Source: Pseudomonas sp. GM80 (GTDB lineage Bacteria; Pseudomonadota; Gammaproteobacteria; Pseudomonadales; Pseudomonadaceae). From it: 37,212 nucleotides of DNA. Of the stretch, positions 23,595 through 31,948 are shown one piece after another (position 1 is the stretch's first letter; each line of letters starts with the position of its first letter). A model generated the notes under the pieces. That model ran no database searches and was not told where the DNA came from. It worked only from the letters and a program-made list of their open reading frames with translations. The position numbers were made by a program, and so were the translations under genes. The DNA lies in contig NZ_AKJD01000160.1 in assembly GCF_000282515.1 (NCBI RefSeq), positions 1 through 37,212 on the forward strand, written 5' to 3'.

Positions 23595-24971
23595 ATGTCG
23601 GTACCCCCGCGTGCCGTTCAGCTTAACGAAGCGAACGCGTTCCTTAAGGAACATCCTGAGGTTCTGTACGTTGACCTTCTGATTGCGGATATGAATGGTG
23701 TGGTGCGCGGCAAGCGCATCGAACGCACCAGCCTCCACAAGGTTTACGAGAAAGGCATCAACCTGCCGGCCTCTCTATTTGCTCTGGATATCAACGGCTC
23801 TACGGTGGAAAGCACCGGCCTGGGCCTGGACATCGGCGACGCCGATCGTATCTGCTATCCGATCCCCGATACCCTGTGCAACGAGCCATGGCAGAAGCGC
23901 CCGACCGCGCAGCTGTTGATGACCATGCACGAGCTCGAAGGCGACCCATTCTTCGCCGATCCGCGCGAAGTGCTCCGTCAAGTTGTTGCAAAGTTTGACG
24001 AGCTGGGCCTGACCATCTGCGCCGCCTTCGAACTCGAGTTCTACCTGATCGACCAGGAAAACGTGAACGGCCGTCCACAGCCGCCACGCTCGCCGATCTC
24101 CGGTAAACGTCCGCACTCGACTCAGGTCTACCTGATCGATGACCTCGACGAATACGTCGACTGCCTCCAGGACATTCTGGAAGGCGCGAAAGAGCAAGGC
24201 ATCCCGGCCGACGCCATCGTCAAGGAAAGTGCCCCGGCGCAGTTCGAAGTGAACCTGCACCACGTCGCCGACCCGATCAAGGCCTGCGACTACGCGGTAC
24301 TGCTCAAGCGTCTGATCAAGAACATTGCCTACGACCATGAAATGGACACCACCTTCATGGCCAAGCCGTACCCGGGTCAGGCCGGTAATGGTCTGCACGT
24401 GCACATTTCGATTCTGGATAAAGAAGGCAAAAACATTTTTGCCAGCGAGGATCCCGAGCAGAACGCCGCGCTGCGTCACGCGATCGGCGGTGTGCTCGAG
24501 ACCCTGCCCGCGCAGATGGCTTTCCTCTGCCCGAACGTCAACTCCTACCGTCGTTTCGGCGCACAGTTCTATGTGCCGAACTCGCCGTGCTGGGGCCTCG
24601 ACAACCGCACCGTAGCGATTCGCGTACCGACCGGTTCTTCCGATGCCGTGCGTATCGAGCATCGTGTAGCCGGCGCCGACGCCAACCCGTACCTGCTGAT
24701 GGCTTCGGTCTTGGCCGGCGTGCACCACGGTCTGACCAACAAGATCGAGCCGGGCGCGCCAGTCGAAGGCAACAGCTACGAGCAGAACGAACAAAGCCTG
24801 CCGAACAACTTGCGCGATGCCCTGCGCGAGCTGGACGACAGCGAGGTGATGGCCAAGTACATCGATCCGAAGTACATCGATATCTTCGTCGCCTGCAAGG
24901 AAAGCGAGCTGGAGGAGTTCGAACACTCCATCTCCGACCTTGAGTACAACTGGTATCTGCATACCGTTTAA
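23595..24971 (+). CDS. spuI: Gamma-glutamylpolyamine synthetase, second glutamine synthetase-like enzyme
   Basis: This 458-residue GS-family ligase resembles PAO1 SpuI (PauA-type). It has the N-terminal VDLLIADMNGVVRGKRIERT, catalytic ICAAFELEFYLIDQE, PAQFEVNLHHV, FMAKPYPGQAGNGLHVHIS and NSYRRFGAQFYVPNSPCWGLDNRTVAIRVP. Like SpuB it should glutamylate polyamines, and the two paralogues probably differ in substrate preference (putrescine, spermidine, cadaverine). AAAGGTG at 23581-23587 sets the start. It is divergent from the spu operon and has its own terminator, so it is an independent transcription unit sharing the intervening control region. Confidence 0.92.
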   Translation: MSVPPRAVQLNEANAFLKEHPEVLYVDLLIADMNGVVRGKRIERTSLHKVYEKGINLPASLFALDINGSTVESTGLGLDIGDADRICYPIPDTLCNEPWQKRPTAQLLMTMHELEGDPFFADPREVLRQVVAKFDELGLTICAAFELEFYLIDQENVNGRPQPPRSPISGKRPHSTQVYLIDDLDEYVDCLQDILEGAKEQGIPADAIVKESAPAQFEVNLHHVADPIKACDYAVLLKRLIKNIAYDHEMDTTFMAKPYPGQAGNGLHVHISILDKEGKNIFASEDPEQNAALRHAIGGVLETLPAQMAFLCPNVNSYRRFGAQFYVPNSPCWGLDNRTVAIRVPTGSSDAVRIEHRVAGADANPYLLMASVLAGVHHGLTNKIEPGAPVEGNSYEQNEQSLPNNLRDALRELDDSEVMAKYIDPKYIDIFVACKESELEEFEHSISDLEYNWYLHTV

Positions 24972-24991
24972 GCGGTCGTAGCGCCAAAAAG

Positions 24992-25027
24992 AACGCCGTC
25001 GGCTGATTCAGCCAACGGCGTTTTTTT
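24992..25027 (+). terminator. Rho-independent terminator after spuI
   Basis: AACGCCGT and GGCTGA on the left pair with TCAGCC and ACGGCGTT on the right. A run of seven T follows, ending at 25027. The stem begins 20 bases after the spuI stop. Confidence 0.93.
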
Positions 25028-25044
25028 ATGGCCGAACACAAAAC

Positions 25045-25194
25045 CTGTGGCGAGGGGATTTATCCCCGTTGGGTTGCGAAGCAGCCCCAAACCCATCCCA
25101 CTCGGTGTGTCAGGAATAACCGGTTCTCAGGGTTTACGACTGCTGCGCAGCCGAACGGGGCGGTGCGACGTTTCGCTAAATCCCCTCGCCACAG
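25045..25194. repeat. REP-like doublet, family A (copy 4), with an inserted segment
   Basis: The left arm (from 25045) has the normal GGGGATTTATCCCC core. The right arm reads GAACGGGG, then 16 foreign bases (CGGTGCGACGTTTCGC, 25159-25174), then TAAATCCCCTCGCCACAG. The insert replaces one base and breaks the palindrome. It lies between spuI and the TetR gene. Confidence 0.82.
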
Positions 25195-25256
25195 GGTACC
25201 GGCAGACAACACCGAAACCGGCTCGTACAATGCCCGCTGCCCCGCAGGAGACTTTC

Positions 25257-25895
25257 ATGACGCGTCCCGCCCCCGTTCGCAAACCCCGTGCCCGCAGTCA
25301 GGCGCGCATCGATTCGATACTCGACGCCGCGCGCACGCTGCTGGCCGCCGAGGGTGTGGCGAGTCTGTCGATCTACAGCGTCGCCGAGCGCGCGCAGATC
25401 CCGCCCTCCTCCGTGTACCACTTCTTTGCCAGCGTGCCGGCGCTGCTCGAAGCGCTGACCGCCGACGTGCACGCAGCCTTCCGCGCGTGCCTGCAGGCAC
25501 CGATCGATCATGAAAGTTTGCGTGACTGGCGGGATCTGTCGCGGCTGGTTGAGCAACGCATGCTGGAGATCTACGACGAAGACGCTGCCGCGCGCCAGTT
25601 GATTCTCGCCCAGCACGGCCTCACCGAAGTGACCCAGGCTGACCGCCAGCACGACATCGAACTCGGCGACCTGATGCACAAGCTGTTCGACCATCATTTC
25701 GAACTGCCAAGGCTGCCGAGCGACGTCGACGTGTTTGCCCTGGCCATGGAGCTGGGCGACCGTGTCTACGCACGCTCGGTGCAGCAACACGGGCAGATCA
25801 CCCCGCGCATGGCCGAAGAAGGCATGCGCGTGTTTGATGCCTACATCGGCCTGTACCTGCCGACTTACCTGCCGAAGCGGCCCGTCAGCGACTGA
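25257..25895 (+). CDS. TetR-family transcriptional regulator
   Basis: This 212-residue protein has an N-terminal helix-turn-helix (RARSQARIDSILDAARTLLAAEGVASLSIYSVAERAQIPPSSVYHFF, residues 10-55). An all-helical ligand-binding domain follows. The basic leader (RPAPVRKPRARSQAR) is typical. The frame is open to 25047 within the REP, but CAGGAG at 25245-25250 fixes the ATG at 25257. The ligand and target are unknown. Its neighbour spuI makes a polyamine link possible but unproven. It converges on coaA with only 3 bp between stop codons and no room for a terminator, so the two transcripts must overlap. Confidence 0.9.
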   Translation: MTRPAPVRKPRARSQARIDSILDAARTLLAAEGVASLSIYSVAERAQIPPSSVYHFFASVPALLEALTADVHAAFRACLQAPIDHESLRDWRDLSRLVEQRMLEIYDEDAAARQLILAQHGLTEVTQADRQHDIELGDLMHKLFDHHFELPRLPSDVDVFALAMELGDRVYARSVQQHGQITPRMAEEGMRVFDAYIGLYLPTYLPKRPVSD

Positions 25896-25898
25896 CGT

Positions 25899-26852
25899 TC
25901 AAATCGCCCGCAGCAGAATCTTGTCGATGGAATGGTCCGCCGACTTGTTGAGGATCAGGCTCGCCCGGTCACGGGTGGGCAGGATGTTTTCAACGAGGTT
26001 CTTCAGATTGACCCGGTCCCAGGTGGCCGAGGCCATGGCCAGCGCTTCATCGTCCGACAGCGTCTTGTACTTGTTGAAGTACGACTCGCCAGACTGGAAC
26101 GCAGTGTTCTTCAGATAGACAAACCGCTCGAGGTACCAGCGCTTGATGTCCTCATCAGCGGCGTCGACATAGATCGAGAAGTCGACGAAGTCACGGACGT
26201 TGAGACTGTCGTGTTTGTCCTCCTGGAGGACATTGAGCCCTTCCAGAACGATGATATCGGGGGTCTGCACCGTCTGCGTCTCGTCGGCAAGAATGTCGTA
26301 CCGAACGTGCGAGTAGACCGGGATCTGCACCGGTTTGCCTTCGTTGCGCACGGCGTGCAGGAAGTCGAGAAGCAGTGCCCGGTCGTAAGATTCGGGAAAG
26401 CCTTTGCGGTGCAACAGGTTGTTCTGCTCGAGTGTCGCCAGCGGAAACAGGAAAGAATCTGTGGTCACCAGTTGCACATCCGGCGCGCCTGGCAAGGAGG
26501 CCAACAACGCCGACAAAACCCTGGCGAAGCTGCTCTTGCCCACCGCGACACTGCCCGAGATGCCAATCACATACGGTGGCTTGCGCGTCGGTTCGCCGAG
26601 AAAAGCACTGTGCACCACGGCCGCCGACTGCGCGGACTCGGCGTAAAGACGCAAAAGGCGCGACAGCGGCAGCAATATTTCTTCCACTTCGTCGCGGCTG
26701 ATGGGCTGCGTAGGGCTGATCAGCGCATTCATTTGTGCCGACGAAAGGCTCTGCGCCGCCTCTTCCCGCAAGGCAGACCATTGCTCGCGAGTGAATTCCC
26801 GGTACTCGCGGTGAGCGGGCGAATGCCCTGCGGCATCCTGCTGGGTGGTCAT
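25899..26852 (-). CDS. coaA: Type I pantothenate kinase
   Basis: This 317-residue P-loop kinase closely follows E. coli CoaA in length and layout. The N-terminal YREFTREQWSALR precedes the Walker A GSVAVGKS (100-107, K106). Later blocks are VTTDSFLFP, RKGFPESYDRALLLDFL, VYSHVRYDI, IVLEGLNVLQ, VDFSIYVDA and WYLERFVYLKNTAF. It phosphorylates pantothenate, the first committed step of coenzyme A synthesis, and is inhibited by CoA in E. coli. Pseudomonads usually rely on the unrelated type III enzyme CoaX, so this may be a second, acquired kinase. AGGAAG precedes the ATG. Confidence 0.93.
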   Translation of the reverse strand: MTTQQDAAGHSPAHREYREFTREQWSALREEAAQSLSSAQMNALISPTQPISRDEVEEILLPLSRLLRLYAESAQSAAVVHSAFLGEPTRKPPYVIGISGSVAVGKSSFARVLSALLASLPGAPDVQLVTTDSFLFPLATLEQNNLLHRKGFPESYDRALLLDFLHAVRNEGKPVQIPVYSHVRYDILADETQTVQTPDIIVLEGLNVLQEDKHDSLNVRDFVDFSIYVDAADEDIKRWYLERFVYLKNTAFQSGESYFNKYKTLSDDEALAMASATWDRVNLKNLVENILPTRDRASLILNKSADHSIDKILLRAI

Positions 26853-26955
26853 AATCTTCCTGTCTGTGCCTTGGCAAAAGCCGGAACATAGCAGATATGT
26901 TCAGGGCCTCCAAACCACGCTTTTCACCCTCAATCGCATTTTTGCCGCACAAATG

Positions 26956-26987
26956 AAAAACCCCGGAGGGCTCAAGCCGTCCGGGGC
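26956..26987 (-). terminator. Rho-independent terminator after the ssu operon
   Basis: CCCCGGA (26961-26967) pairs with TCCGGGG (26981-26987). On the minus strand the stem is followed by TTTTTCAT. It lies 17 bases beyond the ssuF stop and ends the ssuEADCBF transcript. Confidence 0.9.
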
Positions 26988-27003
26988 GCGTGTTGCCCAT
27001 CGA

Positions 27004-27219
27004 TTACAACTTGGCGATCGACACCTCGGTGGATTTCACAAAGGCGATCACTTCGCTGCCCACTACCAGCTCCAGCTCCTTGACCGAACGGGTGGTGATC
27101 ACCGAAGTGACGATGCCCGAAGCGGTTTGCACGTCGATTTCCGACAGCACGTCACCGAGGACGATTTCCTTGATCGAGCCTTTGAACTGGTTACGGACGT
27201 TGATGGCTTTGATAGTCAT
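27004..27219 (-). CDS. ssuF: Small molybdopterin-binding (Mop/TOBE) protein
   Basis: This 71-residue single TOBE/Mop domain (MTIKAINVRNQFKGSIKEIVLGDVLSEIDVQTASGIVTSVITTRSVKELEL...) resembles clostridial molbindin-type proteins and P. putida SsuF, the last gene of ssuEADCBF. In P. putida ssuF is needed for growth on sulfonates by an unknown mechanism. Mop proteins bind molybdate or similar oxyanions. AGGAAT lies upstream of the ATG and a 27-bp gap follows ssuB. A terminator lies right after it, so it closes the operon. Confidence 0.93.
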   Translation of the reverse strand: MTIKAINVRNQFKGSIKEIVLGDVLSEIDVQTASGIVTSVITTRSVKELELVVGSEVIAFVKSTEVSIAKL

Positions 27220-27246
27220 GGCAATGATTCCTGTCGTTTGCTTGAG

Positions 27247-28053
27247 TTATTGCGCCCAACGCAGTTGCGTAGGCAGGGGTGAAACAGGTTCCGGCTCCGG
27301 CGGTTGGCCAGGCAGGGACAAAACTCGGTTAAGCACTTCGGTTTCCAGCGCCGCCAGGCGATGCGAACCGCGTACCCGTGGGCGCGGCAGTTCGACGTGC
27401 AGGTCGAGGCCGACTTCGCCTTCCTCGATCAGAATCACCCGGTCGGCAATCGCCACCGCTTCGCTGACGTCGTGGGTCACCAGCAGCACCGTGAAGCCGT
27501 GTTGCTGCCAGAGACGTTCGATCAGTTGCTGCATTTCGATGCGGGTCAGCGCGTCCAGTGCGCCGAGCGGTTCGTCGAGCAACAGCAGGCGCGGCTGATG
27601 GATCAGGGCGCGAGCCAGCGCGACGCGTTGCTTCTGCCCACCGGACAACGCCGCCGGCCATTCATTGGCGCGATCGGCCAGGCCCACCGCGTCCAGTGCT
27701 TCAAGAGCCTTCGGGCGCCAGTTGCCTTTAAGGCCGAGCCCAACGTTGTCGATGATCTTTTTCCATGGCAGCAGACGCGCTTCCTGGAACATCAATCGGG
27801 TGTCTTCCCGCGCATCGCTGAGCGGCGCAGAACCGGCGAGCAAGTCACCGCCAGTCGGTTGATCGAGGCCGGCTAGCAAGCGCAGCAAAGTACTTTTGCC
27901 GCAGCCACTGCGCCCGACCACAGCGACGAATTGCCCCGCCGGAATGTGCAGATCGATGTCACGCAGCACCTGCCGCGCGCCGAAGGTTTTCTGCAGGTTG
28001 CGCACCGCCAGCGGAATCCCGCGCAGCAGGCGTGGAGGTTGTTGAGCGGTCAT
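27247..28053 (-). CDS. ssuB: Aliphatic sulfonate ABC transporter ATP-binding protein
   Basis: This 268-residue ATPase drives alkanesulfonate import through SsuC. Walker A GRSGCGKST is at 48-56. The signature LSGGQKQRVALARALIHQPR, Walker B LLLLDEPLGALD and switch VLLVTHDVSEAV follow. The open frame reaches 28101, but the ATG at 28053 has a strong AAAGGAGGTG and overlaps the ssuC stop by 4 bp (28050-28053), which identifies the start and implies translational coupling. Confidence 0.96.
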   Translation of the reverse strand: MTAQQPPRLLRGIPLAVRNLQKTFGARQVLRDIDLHIPAGQFVAVVGRSGCGKSTLLRLLAGLDQPTGGDLLAGSAPLSDAREDTRLMFQEARLLPWKKIIDNVGLGLKGNWRPKALEALDAVGLADRANEWPAALSGGQKQRVALARALIHQPRLLLLDEPLGALDALTRIEMQQLIERLWQQHGFTVLLVTHDVSEAVAIADRVILIEEGEVGLDLHVELPRPRVRGSHRLAALETEVLNRVLSLPGQPPEPEPVSPLPTQLRWAQ

Positions 28054-28832
28054 GCTGCACCTCCTTTGGCAACCTGATAGGCCGGATGCCAGCGCAACCA
28101 CACACGTTCAAGTCCACGGGCGGCGAGGTCGGCGAGTTTGCCGAGCACCGCGTAAAGCAGGATCGCCAGCACCACCACGTCGGTCTGCAAAAACTCCCGG
28201 GCGTTCATCGCCAGATAGCCGATGCCGGAGCTGGCGGAAATGGTTTCGGCGACGATCAACGTCAGCCACATGAAGCCTAGGGCGAAGCGCACGCCGACCA
28301 GAATCGAAGGCAGCGCGCCCGGCAGAATCACCTGCCAGAACAGGCTGAAACCGCTCAGGCCATAACTGCGCGCCATCTCCACCAGCGCCGGATCGACGTT
28401 ACGGATGCCGTGATAAGTGTTGAGGTAGATCGGGAACAACGTGCCCAACGCCACCAGAAAAATCTTCGCCGACTCGTCGATGCCGAACCACAGGATCACC
28501 AGCGGAATCAGCGCCAGGTGCGGCACGTTGCGGATCATCTGCACCGAACTGTCGAGCAGGCGTTCGCCCCATTTCGACAGACCGGTGATGAAACCCAAGA
28601 CCAGACCGATGCTGCCGCCGATGGTGAAACCGAGCGCCGCGCGCCAGCCGCTGATCGCCAGGTGCGTCCAGATTTCGCCGCTGCGCACCAGGCTCACGCC
28701 GGCTTCGATCACCGCCACCGGTGCCGGCAGAATCCGTGTCGACAACCAGCCCGCCGACACCGACAACTGCCACACCGCCAGCAGCAATACCGGCAACGCC
28801 CAGGGCGCGAGGCTGTGGATGATTTTCTTCAT
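28050..28832 (-). CDS. ssuC: Aliphatic sulfonate ABC transporter permease
   Basis: This 260-residue inner-membrane permease of the SsuC/TauC family has about six hydrophobic segments. The EAA-loop MARSYGLSGFSLFWQVILPGALPSI contacts SsuB. Other family blocks include IRNVPHLALIPLVILWFGIDESAKI. It follows ssuD by 8 bp and overlaps ssuB by 4 bp, and it is part of the single ssu transcript. Confidence 0.96.
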   Translation of the reverse strand: MKKIIHSLAPWALPVLLLAVWQLSVSAGWLSTRILPAPVAVIEAGVSLVRSGEIWTHLAISGWRAALGFTIGGSIGLVLGFITGLSKWGERLLDSSVQMIRNVPHLALIPLVILWFGIDESAKIFLVALGTLFPIYLNTYHGIRNVDPALVEMARSYGLSGFSLFWQVILPGALPSILVGVRFALGFMWLTLIVAETISASSGIGYLAMNAREFLQTDVVVLAILLYAVLGKLADLAARGLERVWLRWHPAYQVAKGGAA

Positions 28833-28840
28833 GGCGCGCC

Positions 28841-29989
28841 TCAGCTCTGCGACGCGGCTTTGGGAAGAATGTCGTTGGCGACCATCTCGCCGAACGGGCT
28901 GACGTAACCGGCACTTTTCGGCAGTTCCGGACGCTCGATGTCGAGGTGCGGGAACAGCAGTTCAGCGACGCGATAGGATTCTTCGAGGTGTGGATAACCG
29001 GAGAAGATAAAGGTGTCGATGCCCAGATCGGCGTATTCCTTCACGCGTGCAGCCACCGTCGGGCCATCGCCGACCAGCGCCGTACCGGCACCGCCGCGCA
29101 CCAGGCCAACACCGGCCCACAGGTTCGGGCTGACTTCGAGGTTGTCGCGACTGCCACCGTGCAGTGCGGCCATGCGTTGCTGACCCACCGAATCGAAACG
29201 CGCCAGCGAAGCTTGAGCACGAGCGATGGTGTCGTCGTCCAGATGCGAGATCAACCGATCCGCCGCTTGCCACGCCTCGGCGTTGGTTTCACGAACGATC
29301 ACGTGCAGTCGAATACCGAAGCGCACAGTGCGGCCAAGCTTGGCGGCTTTGGCGCGGACTTGGGCGATCTTCTCGGCGACGGCTGCTGGCGGCTCGCCCC
29401 AGGTCAGCACCATTTCCACTTGTTCGGCAGCCAAGTCCTGCGCCGCTTCCGACGAGCCACCGAAGTACAGCGGCGGACGCGGTTGCTGGATCGGCGGATA
29501 GAGCAATTTCGCGCCTTTCACGCTGATGTGCTCGCCGTCGTAATCAACGGTTTCGCCTTCCAGCACTCGGCGCCAGATGCGGGTGAATTCCACCGAGGCT
29601 TGATAGCGTTCTTCGTGGCTGAGGAACAGACCGTCGCCGGCCAATTCTTCTGGGTCACCGCCGGTTACCAGGTTGAACAGCGCACGGCCGCCGGACAGAC
29701 GATCCAGCGTGGCTGCCTGCCGCGCCGCGACCGTCGGGGAAATGATCCCGGGACGCAGGGCAACGAGGAATTTCAGACGCTGGGTCACCGGGATCAGCGA
29801 TGCCGCCACCAGCCACGAGTCTTCGCAGGAGCGGCCAGTGGGGATCAGCACGCCGCCGAAACCCAGACGATCCGCCGCTTGCGCGACCTGTTGCAGATAA
29901 CCGTGGTCAACGGCGCGAGCGCCTTCGGCGGTGCCAAGGTAATGGCCGTCACCGTGGGTAGGCAGGAACCAGAAGATATTGAGGCTCAT
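28841..29989 (-). CDS. ssuD: FMNH2-dependent alkanesulfonate monooxygenase
   Basis: This 382-residue member of the bacterial luciferase-like flavin monooxygenases cleaves C1-C10 alkanesulfonates to aldehyde and sulfite, using FMNH2 from SsuE and oxygen. The N-terminus NIFWFLPTHGDGHYLG is diagnostic. Further blocks are AQAADRLGFGGVLIPTGRSCEDSWL, FLVALRPGIISPTVAARQAATLDRLSGGRALFNLVTGGDP and GIDTFIFSGYPHLEESYRVAE. AAGGAGA lies ahead of the ATG. It lies between ssuA and ssuC, the canonical Pseudomonas order. Confidence 0.97.
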   Translation of the reverse strand: MSLNIFWFLPTHGDGHYLGTAEGARAVDHGYLQQVAQAADRLGFGGVLIPTGRSCEDSWLVAASLIPVTQRLKFLVALRPGIISPTVAARQAATLDRLSGGRALFNLVTGGDPEELAGDGLFLSHEERYQASVEFTRIWRRVLEGETVDYDGEHISVKGAKLLYPPIQQPRPPLYFGGSSEAAQDLAAEQVEMVLTWGEPPAAVAEKIAQVRAKAAKLGRTVRFGIRLHVIVRETNAEAWQAADRLISHLDDDTIARAQASLARFDSVGQQRMAALHGGSRDNLEVSPNLWAGVGLVRGGAGTALVGDGPTVAARVKEYADLGIDTFIFSGYPHLEESYRVAELLFPHLDIERPELPKSAGYVSPFGEMVANDILPKAASQS

Positions 29990-30014
29990 GGAGTGGTCTC
30001 CTTGGGGATTCGAA

Positions 30015-30980
30015 TTACAGCGCTTTGGCCACAGCGGCCGGTGGTGTCCAGATCACATCCTTGATGCTCAGCGGCTTCGGAATCAGCTTGAGCTGGAAGA
30101 ACGTGTCAGCGATTTTCTGCTGTGCGGCGACCACTTCCGGGGTCAGGAACAGCGCGCCGTAACCCTGGCGTTTTACCGAGGTCAGGGTGATGTCCGCCGG
30201 CAGGCCGAGCAGTGGCGCGACTTGCTGGGTCACGTCTTCAGGGTTGGCTTTCGACCATTCGCCGACGGCACGCACTTCTTCCACGAGGGTCTTGATCACC
30301 TGAGGATTTTTCTCGGCGTAAGGTTTGGTCGCGAGGTAGAACTGGTGGTTGTCGACGATGCCTTTGCCGTCACGCAGGGTGTGCGCTTGCAGTTGTTTCT
30401 CGGCGGCGGCCTGGTACGGATCCCAGATGACCCAGGCATCGACGCTGCCACGTTCGAACGCGGCGCGAGCATCGGCTGGCGGCAGGAATACGGTTTGAAT
30501 GTCGGTGTATTTGAGGCCGGCGTCTTCCAGCGCACGCACCAGCAGGTAGTGGACGTTGGAGCCTTTGTTCAGGGCGACTTTCTTGCCTTTGAGATCGGCC
30601 ACCGATTTGATCGGCGAGTCTTTCGGCACCAGGATCGCTTCGCTGTTTGGCGCTGGCGGTTCGTAGGCGACGTAGAGCAGATCGGCGCCGGCAGCTTGGG
30701 CGAAGACTGGCGGGGTTTCGCCGGTCACGCCGAAGTCGATCGAGCCGACGTTCAGGCCTTCGAGCAGTTGCGGGCCGCCGGGGAATTCAGTCCATTGCAC
30801 GTCGACGCCTTGGGCGGCCAGACGTTTTTCCAACGTGCCTTTGGCTTTGAGCAGCACCAGCGTGCCGTACTTCTGGTAACCGATCCGCAATGTCTCGGCT
30901 TGAGCTTGAGTGATGGCGCCGAAGGTGACAGCCGCAGCAAACAGAGCGACCAGACCACGACGCAAAAATACAGTGCGCAT
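30015..30980 (-). CDS. ssuA: Aliphatic sulfonate-binding periplasmic protein
   Basis: This 321-residue receptor has a signal peptide at 1-28 (MRTVFLRRGLVALFAAAVTF to AQA). The mature start ETLRIGYQKYGTLVLLKAKGTLEKRL and the block DFGVTGETPPVFAQAAGADLLYVAYEP are typical of SsuA/TauA-type proteins. It delivers alkanesulfonates to SsuBC. AAGGAGA precedes the ATG. The 91-bp gap after ssuE is short enough for the same transcript. Confidence 0.96.
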   Translation of the reverse strand: MRTVFLRRGLVALFAAAVTFGAITQAQAETLRIGYQKYGTLVLLKAKGTLEKRLAAQGVDVQWTEFPGGPQLLEGLNVGSIDFGVTGETPPVFAQAAGADLLYVAYEPPAPNSEAILVPKDSPIKSVADLKGKKVALNKGSNVHYLLVRALEDAGLKYTDIQTVFLPPADARAAFERGSVDAWVIWDPYQAAAEKQLQAHTLRDGKGIVDNHQFYLATKPYAEKNPQVIKTLVEEVRAVGEWSKANPEDVTQQVAPLLGLPADITLTSVKRQGYGALFLTPEVVAAQQKIADTFFQLKLIPKPLSIKDVIWTPPAAVAKAL

Positions 30981-31071
30981 AGCGCTCTCCTTTTTTGCTG
31001 TTGGGTTTTGGCTGCACCTGCTTGGCCGTTAGCGGCTGAGTAAGGTGAAGTACATCAAATGCGGGTGTGGC

Positions 31072-31665
31072 TTAAATGCTCCAGCGAGCACTCAACAAAC
31101 GTTCGTTCAACAGGCCCGGTTCCAGCGGCTTCGGCCGGCGGGCCATGGCGCCGACAAACTGATCCAGCGCTTCGTGCAGTCGCTGCTCCAGCGCCGGGGC
31201 CAGTTGTGCGGCGGCACTGCCTTCGCCGTAAGCGATCTGGCTGTCCTCGGCGAAAATCCCCTGGAGCATTTCCTGGGCTTTCAGCGCCGACAACACAGGC
31301 TTGAGGGCGTAATCGACCACCAGCATGTGGGCGATGCTGCCGCCGGTGGCCATTGGCAAAACAATCTTGTGATTCAGGGCACGCTCTGGGAGCAGATCCA
31401 GCAGCGTCTTCAACGCGCCAGAGAAAGACGCTTTGTAAACCGGTGTGGCGATCAACAGGCCGTCGGCGTTTTCAATCTGTTGCAGCAGGTCGAGCACCTT
31501 CGGGCTGTCGAAGCGGGCGTGGAGCAAATCTTCGGCCGGGAAATCCCGAATCTGATAACTCACCACTTCCACGCCTTGCTGCTGCAACCAACGTTGCGAG
31601 CGCTCCAGCAGCACCCCGGAACGGGAGCGCAGGCTGGGACTGCCACCGAGTGAGACAACCAGCAT
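31072..31665 (-). CDS. ssuE: NADPH-dependent FMN reductase
   Basis: This 197-residue flavodoxin-fold reductase supplies FMNH2 to SsuD. The FMN phosphate loop is SLGGSPSLRSRSGVLLE at residues 5-21. GLLIATPVYKASFSGALKTLLDLLP contacts the isoalloxazine and PMATGGSIAHMLVVDYALKPVLSAL is a family block. It is the first gene of ssuEADCBF. The upstream AT-rich region (31741-31785) holds the motif shared with tauA/porin and lsfA, consistent with sulfur-starvation control. Confidence 0.95.
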   Translation of the reverse strand: MLVVSLGGSPSLRSRSGVLLERSQRWLQQQGVEVVSYQIRDFPAEDLLHARFDSPKVLDLLQQIENADGLLIATPVYKASFSGALKTLLDLLPERALNHKIVLPMATGGSIAHMLVVDYALKPVLSALKAQEMLQGIFAEDSQIAYGEGSAAAQLAPALEQRLHEALDQFVGAMARRPKPLEPGLLNERLLSARWSI

Positions 31666-31741
31666 TGAGACGATTCCTTAAGCGTTACAGGCGATTCGCG
31701 GGTTGCGATCTCGCTTCGATGGGAGTGACCTTACCAGCTGA

Positions 31742-31780
31742 TTTATATATCCATAAATCATATTTATTCATTTGGTTATG
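31742..31780. promoter_or_regulatory. AT-rich sulfur-control region upstream of ssuE
   Basis: TTTATATATCCATAAA (31742-31757) is a 5-bp-arm inverted repeat. ATTTATTCATT (31762-31772) is identical to 34449-34459 in the porin/tauA promoter region. It lies 77-115 bp upstream of the ssuE start in GC-rich surroundings. A CysB-type LysR regulator is the likely binder by analogy with known ssu genes; this is inferred. Confidence 0.45.
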
Positions 31781-31816
31781 CGTTTTGGAGATATGCGGAT
31801 TGCTTTGTTTCGGGCG

Positions 31817-31840
31817 AAAAAAAAGGCCGTCGAAACGGCC
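31817..31840 (-). terminator. Rho-independent terminator after lsfA
   Basis: GGCCGT (31825-31830), a CGAA loop and ACGGCC (31835-31840) form a stem preceded on the plus strand by eight A. On the minus strand this becomes a stem followed by eight T. It lies beyond the REP doublet downstream of lsfA. Confidence 0.88.
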
Positions 31841-31868
31841 TGAAATCCCCTGCTTTGTGGATGCCTCG

Positions 31869-31944
31869 AAAAGATCGCAGCCTTCGGCAGCTCCTACAGG
31901 AAGCGGCGTACTCCTGTAGGAGCTGCCGCAGGCTGCGATCTTTT
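31869..31944. repeat. REP-like inverted doublet, family B (copy 2)
   Basis: 32-bp arms at 31869-31900 and 31913-31944 match with one mismatch (CCTTCGG against CCTGCGG). The centre is only 12 bp. It lies between the lsfA stop and the lsfA terminator. Confidence 0.88.
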
Positions 31945-31948
31945 GATC

